Of a stretch of 64,000 bases of DNA, positions 50,534-61,215 are shown piece by piece. Source of the stretch: Pleurotus djamor (Eukaryota; Basidiomycota; Agaricomycetes; Agaricales; Pleurotaceae); assembly GCA_029747585.1 (NCBI GenBank), contig JAPEVF010000089.1:1-64000 (forward strand), written 5' to 3'. Numbering within the stretch: the stretch's first letter is position 1; the number at the start of each line of letters is the position of its first letter. The translations under genes were made by a program, and so were the position numbers. The notes below the pieces were generated by a model, which was given only the letters and a program-made list of their open reading frames with translations, was not told the DNA's origin and did not search any database.

Positions 50534-51759
50534 ATGCCCTCCTTCCCCGCACCCGTTGGCGGCATTACCTTGCGTGAACACGACCTCATTCCCTCAATCA
50601 TCTTTGTCGTCGCTTATGGCTGCCTATTGCCACTCATGGTCTACAGAATAGTGGACAAGAGATCCCGCACAACCATCTTCATCGGCACAAACGCTTTCGT
50701 CATAGAGAGGTTCGTATGATTCCCCCTGATAACAGTCATATCCAGCTAAACAGTTACCAGAATGGTTCTCTTTTGCCTGCGGACGATCGTGTCGGCGCAG
50801 GAGGGCAAGGAATCGGACGCAGTAACGGAGTACATGCAGGTGACGATCGGGATGGGCTTCGTCGCTATTTCACAAGATGTGGCCAATCTCCTGCGGTCCA
50901 TGCTCGTAAATTCCACATACGAGAACCCACCACCCGACGCTCGTGCCCCGGATCTTGTGTCGTCCGTGTATGACACTGGGTGGACATGCGGACCCTCACT
51001 CAGCACTGTGCCAACGCTCACTGGAGAGAAACCGTGGCCTGACCAACCCAGAAACCGGTTCTGGTGGCGTCGGTTTATCGATGTCACCACCGTCCTCTAC
51101 ATCGTGTCCATCATCACTGGTTTCATTGGGAACTCCCTGCTTGTAATCCAGAAAAGCGACGCATCAAAAACTCTAGCCAACCAAGTTCTGAGGTTCGTTC
51201 TTTGTGTGACCACCGTTGGTTCCTCACCTAACGGCGACAATAGGTACATCAGCACTGCGATCGTTGTTTTCATCACCATCGCTGCACTCGCTGCTTCTAT
51301 CTATGCAAAATTCTACATGCAACGCGCTGACATGAAATGTAACTCTTTCTTGGTCTTCCTCAATACCCTTCTGGTTAGTGTGCTTGTCTCGGAACTCTGC
51401 GAAANTCAACCGNTGACCCCCATCCCCAGCTCATCACCGCAATATACCGACTCTACGCCATGTCCAACATNACCACCGACCTCACATCCCGCGATCCCGG
51501 CTCCTTGAACACCAGCGTCGACAAAATCACATTCTACATATTCCACATCCTCCCCGAATGGATAGCAGCAGCCACCCTCTTCTGCTTCAACATGCGGGAC
51601 ATCTTCCAAACCGGTCTATCGGGCGACAATCGCTGGCGAGACGAACGNCCCGATGAACGNGAAGANAGGCTCGAAAGGGAACAGGAAAAAGAACAGAAAA
51701 AGAGGGCGATGATTAAAGTCTCCGTCGCCTCGAGATTCGACGNTATCAGNCCTTCATGA
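50534..51759 (+). CDS. Seven-transmembrane protein of unknown family
   Basis: Starts MPSFPAPVGGITLREHDLIP. Seven hydrophobic helices can be read: LIPSIIFVVAYGCLLPLMVY; TIFIGTNAFVIERMVLFCLR; VTIGMGFVAISQDVANLL; VTTVLYIVSIITGFIGNSLL; ISTAIVVFITIAALAASIY; SFLVFLNTLLLITAIYRLY; and ITFYIFHILPEWIAAATLF. A loop of about 60 residues between helices 3 and 4 contains NST. The tail is strongly charged (RLEREQEKEQKKR). Introns: after IER (50712-50759), after NQVLR, and one containing the Ns near 51405-51412, which gives ..NTLL|LITAIYRLYAM. This topology resembles GPCR-like or RTA1-like fungal membrane proteins, but no defining motif was recognised. Ns in the last exon blur the C-terminus. Confidence 0.72.
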
Positions 51760-52831
51760 CGCGCGCCGTACCCNCAGAAANNGTAGAAGGGCTCGGCGTG
51801 CGATTTGATCCATTTTTTCTTGACAGATGGACGGTCTTGTGTTGNGTGTGTGACTGTAAAACTTNCTTTCTTTCNCCCTTCGCTTCCCTGCTGTCTTCAT
51901 CCACNTGCTTTCCTTTGCTTTGAGACGCTTCTATTAGGGCCCCCCGCATTTGTACTATTGCCGCATCNTTGTATATTATTCATCCTCTTAGACANGCCCT
52001 TCGATTATAGACGTCTTTTGTATGGTGTANNNNNANTNNNCAGATATANTTATAGCNGCTGACATGCTCTCGTTACCCTTTGCTCTGGTGTGTAGGTTTG
52101 CAGAACGTGGAAGCAGGGACGGAAGAGTGTGGCCTCCCCTCGGACCATCTTCCCGTAAGGCTGTTTCCGCGGGATAGTCTNACAGGGGCTTCTCAAACAG
52201 GGGCTTACGTTTCGAGTTCTCACAGATTCGACTCTCCGAGCTTGGAAATTGAGATAAGGACTCTACCACACTGACTCTCGAAGGATTTTAGTCNCTTNAA
52301 AAGGACGTTAGTAATTTCAGAAGGACTTTAGTCATGTCAGAAGGGCTTTTAGTCATTTCAGAGGACATGTACTTACAGATCAAGGCTNAATGCACAATGG
52401 CTTGAGCCTCGGTTGATGCAGANGCCTGACNAGGTGAATTGAGCGACGCTGCAANTNCAAGATGAGCGAGTGCGTTGGGAGACGTACTGNTGAAGCGTTC
52501 GTTACTACTNNGTCCCTTACCCCAGTCNCGATTCAGGGTCCAAATGTGGGGTAGAACCCTTCACGATCGCTATGCAGCGCAGTCCTGGACATANGTTGGG
52601 CAACGATTGATGACTATCTTGAAAGCCAAGCACGAATTCAAGTCTATCGGTTATGAAAGTACCCGACACAAATGGCCAATGTGATCATGGGTACCAGACA
52701 ATCGTCCTTCCATGATGATCATGGGGCCTCGCTTACCGTACATCGCAACATAATACCAAGACGGGAAAGGGTCCTGAAAGGAGTCTTTATAAAGCAAACC
52801 ACAAGCGTTGAGACGGAATTCATCATACATC
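51760..52831. other. N-rich intergenic region
   Basis: About 1.07 kb with many Ns, hence low assembly quality. No gene is seen. It holds the minisatellite listed separately and the promoter of monooxygenase copy 2. Confidence 0.5.
52281..52361. repeat. Four-unit 20-nt tandem repeat
   Basis: Units start at 52281, 52301, 52321 and 52341 with consensus aaggactttagtcatttcag. Spacing is 20, 20, 20 and 21 nt. The first unit carries Ns and two to four substitutions. It is a small minisatellite in the spacer between the 7-TM and monooxygenase genes. Confidence 0.8.
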
Positions 52832-55315
52832 ATGCCTTTCGACGTCGAGATCGCTGTCCCAACTCTTGATAAGCTAGGAGCGACTGTTCCAACCGACTTG
52901 GACGCGACCAAGGTCGCACACCAATGGTTTGACAACTTCTCTACACTCCTACAGAACAACGATGGAGAGCGCGCAGCCGACCTGTTCGCAGAGGATTCCG
53001 TCTGGCGTGATATCCTCGCTCTGACATGGGACTTCCGCACGTTCATCGGGAAACCCAAAATCAAGCAATTCCTCCAAGACCAACTAGCTGTCTTGAAACC
53101 TGGAAACGCGAAACTTAGCGACGCCGGGTTAGCTTTGTACAAGCCCTTCTCAGACGTAGCTTGGATACAAGGGTCATTCACCTTCGAGACAGAGGTCGGG
53201 ATCGCATCTGGGATCCTGAGACTTGTTCCTACGGCGAACGGGGATTGGAAGGCACACGCGTTGTTTACGAATCTAGAAGAGTTGAAGGGTCATCCAGAGA
53301 AGATAGGATCTTTACGAGACGCAGAGCCGAATCACGGTAAATGGGAGGATGCTCGAAGGCGCGCTATCGCGCACGAGGATTCGGAGCCCACGGTGTTGAT
53401 TGTCGGAGGAGGACAGAGTGGCTTGGAGGTTGCTGCGAGGCTGAAATGTCTGGGTGTCGACTCTCTCGTCATTGAGAAGAACGAGAGATTAGGGGACAAC
53501 TGGCGGAAGCGTTATGACGCGTTATGCTTACACGATCCAGTTTGTGAGTACTAGTCTTGAAGACGCTGGGAGGAGAGCAGAACTGACTATCCACTAGGGT
53601 ACGATCACATGCCGTATCTCCCGTACGTTAATTCATATCGTCAGGACCAATTTATTCATTTCGCTGACATACTGTCATGGAAGGTTCCCTTCAACCTGGC
53701 CTGTGTACACTCCAGCGAGAAAGGTACGCCAATCGTCCCCTAACACCCCCTATGCTCTCAACAGTTCGGGCTAGATGGCGAACTGGCTGGAGAGCTACGC
53801 CGAACACCTGGAGCTGAACGTCTGGACAGCCACGTCAGTTCAGCGAGTAGCCCAAGATGCTTCAAGGAGTTGGGTCGTCACTGTGAAGAAGTCGGATGGA
53901 ACGGAAAGGGTATTCAAGCCCAAGCATGTCGTTTATGCAACTGGTTTGGGGGACACTGCAGCAAACGTCCCGACATACCCTGGGATGGTGAGCACTTACG
54001 CAATACGGAAAGGAGCTTGTTCTTGACCATACCATCACAGGACGACTTCCAAGGTCAGGTATTGCATTCCACTCAACATCAGAGAGCATCAGACCATGCT
54101 GGGAAGAAGGTGGTTGTGGTCGGTGCCTGTACTTCAGGTAAGGAGCGCTCGGTCTTTTCGAGGAACTTCATTGCTCAGCTAGCGAGATAGCCCACGACAT
54201 TTGCACAGATTACTATCTGAACGGTGTCGGTAAGCCTACTCGTTCGCGTTTAAATGGAAGGATTGCGTACTCATGACATTCTAAGATGTTACGATGTTCC
54301 AGAGAAGTTCGACATATGTCGTATCGAACAAGAACCTATTCAAGTACATGCTCAGCGGTATGTCACCTATGACATGTCTCGAAACGACGAACACTCACGC
54401 GAAAGTCATGTGAAGGCCTATATTCCGAGAACTCGCCACCAGTTGACGTTGCTGATCGACTTAGTGCGTCAGTGGGTAACGCTCAAACAGCTGGCATGGC
54501 GAAACGCATGGTGCGCCTAGCAGCGGAAGCGGATAAGTACGCCAAAAGAATTGGGAATTACTGCAGCAGCTGACATACCGTTTGCCTAGAGCTACCCTCG
54601 ACGGGTTGAACAAGGTCGGATTCAAGACGAACCTTGGGCTTCGCGACGCAGGCCTGTTCCTCCTCGCTTGGGATAGAGCAGGAGGGTATTACATAGGTAA
54701 GTCCTCTCGGTTAGCACCAAGAAACCTCGGTTTGGCTCAGCCAGCTGTACTCTAGATGTCGGCGCGAGTCAACTGATCATAGACGGCAAAATCAAGTTGA
54801 AGAGTGGTACCCAAATCGAGTCGTTCACCAAGACAGGGCTCAAGTTCACAGACGGCAGTGAGCTCCCAGCTGATGTCGTGTTATTCGCAACAGGGTGCGT
54901 TGAGTTTGCCGGTGGCCGACAGACAGAGCTCTAACGAAGTGATCCATCAGTTTCGCTAGCGCAGGGAAGGCAATGGAAGTCATAACTGACAAGGAAATAA
55001 GTAGTCGAGTTGGGCAAATTTGGAGTTTGAACGAGGAGGGAGAAATATATGGGTCGTGGCGTGACCTAGGTGTCCCGAACATGTGGTTCATGAACGGTAT
55101 TGGTGCTCTCACTCCCTCGACTTGCGCCTCTCTCACATGCATGGACATTTATAGGCAATCTGGCCTTATGTCGTTTCCACTCGAAGCATCTCGCCTTGCG
55201 TAAGTGGAGATCATAGTTCATTCTAAATGGATGATATTGAGTTTTGGGTTTAGAAATCAAAGCAATTGAAGAAGGCTTACTAGGTTCACGGTATACGCTC
55301 AAAGCATCCTTATAA
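52832..55315 (+). CDS. NTF2-like / flavin-containing monooxygenase (copy 2)
   Basis: Same architecture as copy 1. NTF2-like domain: VAHQWFDNFSTLLQNND, EDSVWRDILALTWDFRTFIG. FAD motif TVLIVGGGQSGLEVAARL, RLGDNWRKRYDALCLHDPV, YDHMPYLPFPSTWPVYTP (three tiny exons), FQGQVLHSTQH, then VVVVGACTSAHDICTDYY. These are followed by DVTMFQRSSTYVVSN, LYSENSPPVDVADRLSAS, DVGASQLIIDGKIKLKSG, WSLNEEGEIYGSWRDLGVPNMWFM and NLALCRFHSKHLALQIKAIEEGLLG. All junctions checked keep frame, including GG|GTGCGT...CAG|T near 54895-54951, so it appears functional. Its 3' end was the source, or a sister, of the relic at 58.2 kb. Confidence 0.85.
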
Positions 55316-55417
55316 CTTTATCCTTTGGGGAGCTCAGGGTTTCGTAGAAGAAGTGCCATAAATGTAATGTACAGATAGCAAGTATATTCATAGCAAAGAT
55401 GCAATAATGGGGGAACA

Positions 55418-55730
55418 AAGCTGAGTTCCTGACGACTTGGACCTCTTGAGGCCGACGAGTGGGAGCGAGAACGGAGAGTTAGCCGCAAAATCCACTAGAA
55501 TCTGAAGTCAAGTCGCGTCAGCGCGCGACGTCTTGGTTCAGTAAATTTCGAGAACTCACCGTATGCCTTCGCTGGGGGAATAGGGGGATACGCCCCCCGC
55601 TGAGGCACGTAGAGTACTATGTACCGCGAAAGCCTTCGTCCCACCCAGCGATAACTTGGCCAGCCGGGATGAGCATCAAAAACACGCGGCTCATAGATCA
55701 CGGCACCGACTTTGAATGGTGTAAGATTCA
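55418..55730 (-). pseudogene. Decayed FKBP-type prolyl isomerase fragment
   Basis: Minus-strand DNA here aligns by eye with the 3' half of the intact FKBP gene at 58.4-59.1 kb. The parallels are the AGQVIAGWDEG-coding block (near 55630-55665), the region for the PPAKAYG end with its following GTGAG donor (near 55555-55570), and the flanking tail. The first exons (signal peptide and KPEDC region) are missing, the MCxxEKR segment is scrambled, and the terminal exon no longer codes for a full PNxxLVFDVEL end. It lies in the same position, just 3' of and convergent to monooxygenase copy 2, as the intact FKBP lies next to the monooxygenase relic. Confidence 0.7.
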
Positions 55731-55961
55731 AGAAGCGCGTCAGAAGAATGTTGGCGAGAGCGGGCGAGGAGAAGACAAGCAAAAGAGTCGAGCCTGACGC
55801 GTGACGATCGAGCACCTCGACCCACGCATTACGTCAGCATCCAATATTTCGATCGTGCACTGCTGTGCGGCGCAGCGCTTGTGTGCCTTATTTATAGACC
55901 GCTCTCGCGCAGCACCCCTCCTCCTCGTACCACAACCTCACATTTTGCAAACACAACCACA

Positions 55962-56917
55962 ATGATCATTCCAGATGATCAAATCGACAAGAAAGTCCCC
56001 GCACCACCTCCTGCGGCCACAACTGTAAATCCCGTCGTCACCGCTTACAATCAGACGAACACATATGTGGATGGAATTGCGCAGAATGTCAGTGTTTCCT
56101 GTTCTTCGTTTGTAATTGCATCTGACAATTCTACTGCTCTAGGATGATCGCCCTCCTCCATATACGGCTTCGACCAGCGGTATCCCTCCTGCGTCTCCGC
56201 CTTCTACAGGAGGTGACTCTGCGCAGCGTCCATGTAATTGGATGTACATGCGTCGGACAAACGGCGCAATTAGAGAATCCTATATCGTCGACCCTACCCT
56301 CCAAATACCCTCATCACTGCTTTCTGATGCCGCCACCAGCATACCCGAACACCAGAGAGACAATTTGAACCTCTTCACTAGCAATGGGTCCTTGGATGTC
56401 ACTTTGAGTATCATCGGCGGGACGGTCCTCGTAGAAAGGAAACGTAGGGCGAAGATCTCGTTGAACACAAGCAATGGGTCTGTCAAAGTGAAGATGGTAC
56501 GCCCCCTTCCTCTCTAAATTTCCAACAGAGGCTGATATTTGTGCGTTAAAGAACCAAACCGAGGATACTATGCCCAGATTCGTTGTACAGGCAGTAACAT
56601 CCAACGGATCGATACACATTCGCATACCACGTTCGTTTACCGGACCCATCTCCGCTTCGACATCATGGGGGTCAATATCGCTCTCTAGCGAACTGGAGAA
56701 GCAATCTACGACATTCTCAGATGGGAACGTCAAGAAGTGTTTCGTCGGTGACTTTTCAAAGTACGAAGAGGATAAGAAGGAGGAGTGGGACGAGCTAGTG
56801 CTGAAGACGAACCATGGGTCCATCAGGATAGAATACTCCGATGAAGATTGGTGTTCTAGCGCCAGCGCCGGCAAGTCTGGTGGCAAGGGCTTCTGGGGAC
56901 GAGTTTTCGGTCTATGA
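55962..56917 (+). CDS. DUF7330-like protein
   Basis: Agaricomycete protein with repeated 'TSNGS' strands: NLNLFTSNGSLDVTLSI, AKISLNTSNGSVKVKM, VQAVTSNGSIHIRIPRSFTGPISAST, LVLKTNHGSIRIEYSDEDW. This pattern resembles the DUF7330 family, a beta-repeat adhesin-like fold of unknown function. The N-terminus is a Pro-rich disordered segment; there is no signal peptide or TM helix. The C-terminus is Gly/Lys-rich (SGGKGFWGRVFGL). Introns follow GIAQN (56088 on) and VKVKM (56496 on). It sits between the two duplicated monooxygenase-FKBP segments. Confidence 0.72.
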
Positions 56918-57342
56918 TCATCTCATATAGGGTGCGGATTCTACTTGTACTATTTGTATTACTTATGTTTTCTTCGTTTGTCCAAGACCATACGCTGCAG
57001 TTGTGACCAGGTTTTAGTTATGACCAGGTTTTAGTTATGAAATTCCCCGGTGCAGTACGCCATGGCGACTTCGACTGGCCGTCTCGGACCCGCACTCCTG
57101 TCTTCACACCTTTAGGGGCTCTCGTCGACTTCAAGTTGACTTGCTCAGAGTCTCAGACCCTTCGAGTGAAAGCGGCTCCCCTCATGTTGTTACCAGCTTT
57201 GACTCGTTCCTCCGCTCAAAAATACAAATGGTTTAAAGGAGTGCCGTTCTAAAGGGCCTCGTCTTGTATAAAAACCGTCAGTTTCGTCGATATTCACATA
57301 ACATCCCAGTCTCCCGGAAATCCACCGACTTTCTTACTCAAT
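56918..57342. other. Intergenic region / Hsp20 promoter
   Basis: A 17-nt perfect tandem duplication (tgaccaggttttagtta) at 57004-57037 and a TATAAAAA at 57267-57274, 69 nt before the Hsp20 ATG. No canonical heat-shock element (nTTCnnGAAn) was found by eye. Confidence 0.6.
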
Positions 57343-58006
57343 ATGACCTATCACTACTACTACGACCCCTTCCACGGCGACTTTGACCGCCTTTTTGAAG
57401 AGGCCTTCAACGCTCGTATCAACAATGGGCAAGTTATGGCAGGCACCCCAGTCAGCCTTCAGTACCCCTCCAGGCCAACCGTCCATCGTCCAAGGTGGAT
57501 CTTATCCCCTTTTATTTACATTCATTTTTCCCGGACTAATTTGTTGGTTAATCTAGGATGAACGTCTTCGAACACCCAGACAACTCGGAGGACAAAGATC
57601 AGAACATAGTCATCTCCATTGAGCTCCCCGGCTTCAAGGAGAGTGATATCGACATTCAAGTTTATGACTCTAACCGGGTGACTGTCACCGCGATGACCGA
57701 CCCCACGGAGGACGCAGACCTAAGAGATTGTTATGCTGTTCGTGAGATTCCATACGGCAAGTTCGTCCGGTCGTTCCAGTTACCTCGACATATCAGAGTG
57801 AGTGTCTCAGTTCAGTATCACTCCTGTGTATGAAATTTGGGCTTATATTGAATAAATAGGCGCAATGGGTCGATGCGAAGCTTGAAGATGGCATTCTCAA
57901 GATCACCTTTCCCCGGTTCATTGCCGAACTTGTTCAACCAGAGCGTATCCCCATCACCAATCAACCCAGTCAAGCCGAGCATTCTGGCAGTGGGCCCAGG
58001 CAATGA
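57343..58006 (+). CDS. Small heat-shock protein (Hsp20 / alpha-crystallin)
   Basis: ATP-independent chaperone. The N-terminus is aromatic (MTYHYYYDPFHGDFDRLFEEAF). The alpha-crystallin domain is split by introns: RMNVFEHPDNSEDKDQNIVISIELPGFKESDIDIQV, then DSNRVTVTAMTD, YAVREIPYGKFVRSFQLPRHIR, and AQWVDAKLEDGILKITFP, which ends in the conserved L-x-DGxLxIxxP strand. A short extension carries IPIT, an I-x-I-like oligomerisation motif (RIPITNQ). Three exons. A strong TATA box is present. Confidence 0.87.
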
Positions 58007-58201
58007 CCATAGTGTCGGCACATCTCGCACACCCAAGTTCGCCCACTCATTCCAAGTTGTACTATTCTTTGTTGTATCTCATCTACTGAGTACTTGATTC
58101 AATGCCTATCCAATGTGTTCCTGCGTAAAACTAGCTTATTTTGTCACCAAGTGCTCTGGACGACGCGGTTTGCGAGCTCAGAAGTTTGCCTCAAATATTC
58201 A

Positions 58202-58327
58202 CGTCGTTTCCACTCAGGGCATCTTGCCTTGCGTAAATTCCAAGTAGAAGGATGACGTTGAGTTTTGTCTTCAGAAATCAAAGGGCTTACTACAACACGG
58301 TGTAATACGCTCAAGGCAGCCTTGTGA
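58202..58327 (+). pseudogene. Relic of the monooxygenase 3' end
   Basis: Matches the last two exons of monooxygenase copy 2 (55169-55315). It keeps CGTTTCCACTC (RFHS), GGCATCTTGCCTTGC followed by a GTAAAT donor, an intron of similar length ending CAG, AATCAAAG (QIK), and the final CTCAAGGCAGCC before a stop (TGA at 58325-58327). Nothing of the upstream FAD or NADPH domains is present, so it is a non-functional duplicate tail. Confidence 0.75.
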
Positions 58328-58426
58328 CTGTATCTTTGAGAGGACTCATAGTTTCACGGAAGAAAAATGACATTGTAATAGATAGTGAATATATTCAAAA
58401 CGAAGATGCAATTATCTGGCAATAAA

Positions 58427-59076
58427 TTAGAGTTCCTGACGGTTTGGTCCGCTCTCGAGGCCGACAAGTTCAACGTCAAAGACGAGGACAGAGTTAGGTG
58501 GGATGATGCTGCCAAATCCACGAGAACCTGAAGCGAAGTCGCGTCAGAGCGCGACATCCTGGTCGAGAATTGATTCTCTGAGAACTCACCATATGCCTTC
58601 GCTGCGGGAATAGTGAGGATACGCTTCTCGTTCAGGCACATANCCCCGAAGACCCTCGTCCCACCCAGCAATAACTTGTCCAGCTCCGACTGGGGAAGAG
58701 TGAGCGTCGAAACAAACGGAGGATGGATGAGAACCTACGTCGTAGAGTGAATGGTTGACCACGGTCCCGACTTTGAGCAATGTCAGCAACGTTGTCCGTG
58801 CGATTTAAGTATCTGCTAGCTGGCTTACCTTGAATCAAACTTGTTTCCGTTGGTGAACAAGGTACCGGTCTGCGAGGATATCACTGAGAAACTCTACGCG
58901 TCTTAGTGAGGAAGGTTTCAACCCACATAATGCACGTCAAGACTATCCCCAGGCGCCGCCGTGATAGGACAGTCTTCAGGCTTATAAGTCACTTCAATTT
59001 CTAGTTCGGTGGGAGGCTCTTTCGCGAACACGGCCACGGCCAAAGCAAGACAGGTAAAGACGTTGAAAAGTTGCAT
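58427..59076 (-). CDS. FPR2: Secretory-pathway FKBP-type peptidyl-prolyl isomerase (copy 2)
   Basis: ER-lumen prolyl cis-trans isomerase of the FKBP2/Fpr2 type. Signal peptide MQLFNVFTCLALAVAVFA, then LEIEVTYKPEDCPITAAPGDSLDVHY. The FKBP domain continues with [54 protein letters not shown] and SRGFGSIIPPNSVLVFDVELVGLES. The C-terminus RQEL resembles an HDEL-like retention signal. The N at 58643 adds a base: dropping it restores GLRGMCLNEK. Five or so exons with short introns. Tandem neighbour of copy 3, same strand. Confidence 0.82.
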
Positions 59077-59314
59077 TTTGGAGAGAGCACGAGCGAAGAT
59101 TGGGGAAGAATCGAGGAAAAGGACACGACTGAAGAACCTGGATTGACAGCGCACCAGTGGAACGCGTGCGACCAAGCGAACAGCAACAGAGCCAAGGGGG
59201 ACCTTAGGGGGTGCGGGGAACACGGGGTGGTCACGAATGCTGAGCACTCTAGCGTTGTGTAGATAACGAATACATCCAGAACGAATAAGTGGTGTGATAT
59301 ATACGGTCAATTAT

Positions 59315-59965
59315 TCAAAGCTCCTCTCTGCTTGCTTTGCTATCGAGACCCATAAGTTCCACCTCGAAGACCAGGGCAGCATTGGGTGGGATAACTCCAC
59401 CAGCACCACGAGAGCCTATATGGATTCATGAGCAAACGTGCCTTCAATCTAATCCAAGATTTCTGAGAAACTCACCGTATGCTTTGGTCGAGGGGATGGT
59501 GAGTGTTCTCTTCTCGCCGACACACATACCCTGGAGACCTTCGTCCCAGCCAGAGATAACTTGGCCGACACCGACTATACGTAGAGCAGTCAGCAACTGA
59601 GACAAGGAGACCAGAAAACAAGTCAACTTACGCGTCAAAGGCAGAGGTTGACCACGGTCGTAGCTTCATCGAATTCCGAGTTCAAAGACAATCCGACATA
59701 TATGTCGCTAGCATGGCTTACCTTGAATCAAACTTGTTTCCGTTGTCGAAGAGGGTACCTTTCTGGTTAAAGATGAGCAAACACACGCTATCCCCCAAGT
59801 GGTTAAACATACGTAGTGAACCTGAACACCGTCTCCCGTCTTCGCTTGGACAGTACAGTCTTCCGGTTTGAAGGTCACGTCAATTACGAGGTCTTTGGGA
59901 GGCTCCTTAGCGGCCAACGCGACCAGGGCCGAGGCCAAACAAGCGAGGATAGCGAAGAATTGCAT
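59315..59965 (-). CDS. FPR2: Secretory-pathway FKBP-type peptidyl-prolyl isomerase (copy 3)
   Basis: Signal peptide [18 protein letters not shown], then [41 protein letters not shown], with HYKGT formed across a splice. [42 protein letters not shown] and [32 protein letters not shown] complete the domain. The Trp/Tyr/Phe pocket residues of FKBPs (GWDEGL, AYG, FDSS) are present. REEL at the very end is a plausible ER-retention variant. No N or frame problem, so this is the cleanest copy of the array. Its ATG lies 220 nt from the divergent eL39 start. Confidence 0.86.
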
Positions 59966-60185
59966 TTTTTGGAGATGGTGGAGGTTCTGGAGAGAAAAGA
60001 ACACGTCTTCACTGACAGCGCAACATTCGACGCGAAGCATCACGTGAGCGGCATGAGGTGTGGCAAAGCCAACCGAGAATAACAAAGGTAAATACTGGTA
60101 CATTCATTGCCTAAAGCAAACCTTAATTCTTCATCTGTACACAGAAAGTCAACGATCCGTCCGACAACACATATTTTCAAGCACG

Positions 60186-60502
60186 ATGGTGAGCAACATC
60201 ACAAATTTTCGCAGAATCGTCGTAGCTGATAGCCTGTACGCAGCCTTCCCAAAAGACTTTCCGTACCAAGCGCATCCTTGCAAAGGCCAGTCGCCAGAAC
60301 AGGTGAGTTATCATGCCGTTTACTTCAGAGAGCTGGGATTGACCGTCCTATGATAGGCCCATTCCTCAATGGTTCCGTCTCAAGACCGACTCAAAGATCC
60401 AAGTTTGTTTCCTTGAAAACCCCAGTTTCGATATCTGACCTGTTCATCAAATAGTACAACGCCAAGCGAAGACACTGGAGACGCACCAAGCTTAACATCT
60501 AA
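60186..60502 (+). CDS. RPL39: Ribosomal protein eL39 (ATG-only first exon)
   Basis: Cytosolic 60S protein at the peptide exit tunnel. Four exons: 60186-60188 (just ATG), 60244-60302, 60357-60402, 60455-60502; 156 nt, 51 residues, exactly the family length. The spliced product starts MPSQKTFRTKRILAKASRQN and continues RPIPQWFRLKTDSKIQ, then YNAKRRHWRRTKLNI, nearly the universal eL39 sequence. It is missed by simple ORF scans because every exon is under 60 nt. Introns are 54, 54 and 52 nt. The early intron right after ATG is common in ribosomal protein genes. Confidence 0.95.
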
Positions 60503-61215
60503 GCTCTACCTGCCGTTGTTAGCTTCGAGGACAAAATTCATCAGCCATTTTTCTTGCGTCCGTACCCCTACACACATGCCTGAACCAGCCATGCCGTATA
60601 TGTATTCTATGACATGCCAATAACGCTACCGCTTTCGCCTCCAAGTTGTCTTCGGTGAAGGGTAGCAATTTGTTGCCTTTTCCATCGTGCGATCATGATC
60701 CGTCGCCCTCTCTTTGTGCACAAAACTATCGCGACCGGAATTAGGCCTCGGTCTGACATGCCCGACCACAGCCAACGCAAGGTGAGTTGCACCGTTCAGC
60801 CACGGTTAAGCGTGGTTCTTCCTTTGATCATCATCAATGTTTGCGGGAGTTCTTCGGGACGACGACAATGGTGCTTGTTCACTACCAAGGACGCGCGTAT
60901 CAGGGTTTCGGCTTTACCACTTGGTGTCTTCTTCATGGCTATGGTTCGTATCGATGTTCGTATCGACGCTGGACGATCAAGCGTACATGCACGCCTTAAG
61001 TCCTCTGCCGTGAGCTTGTACCATGGCGTCTGATGTCGTATCTCAACACTGCCTTCTCAGCATCAAGTTGAGCCTCACTTGTGCTGTTGCATCAGTTGTT
61101 GTGTTGCGCAAGCAATGTTCCATCAGTACCTCTTCTTCCCATACATAGGTACGATTCATTCCGGTATCTCTTCCTGGGATTCACTTGGTTCTGTCCTTGA
61201 TGACCCAACTGCGCG
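60503..61215. other. Region before the Ser/Thr-rich membrane protein
   Basis: About 710 bases. A possible small exon (MPDHSQRK at 60757-60780, followed by GTGAGT) and a Cys-containing stretch near 61070-61140 could be 5' exons of the next gene, but no in-frame chain was found. Confidence 0.4.

Noticed and set aside
52651..53181. 176-codon minus-strand open frame
   Set aside because: Antisense to the first exon of monooxygenase copy 2.
58427..59076. FKBP copy 2 as a pseudogene
   Set aside because: The only disruption is the N-containing position; dropping that N restores the frame and all motifs are present.
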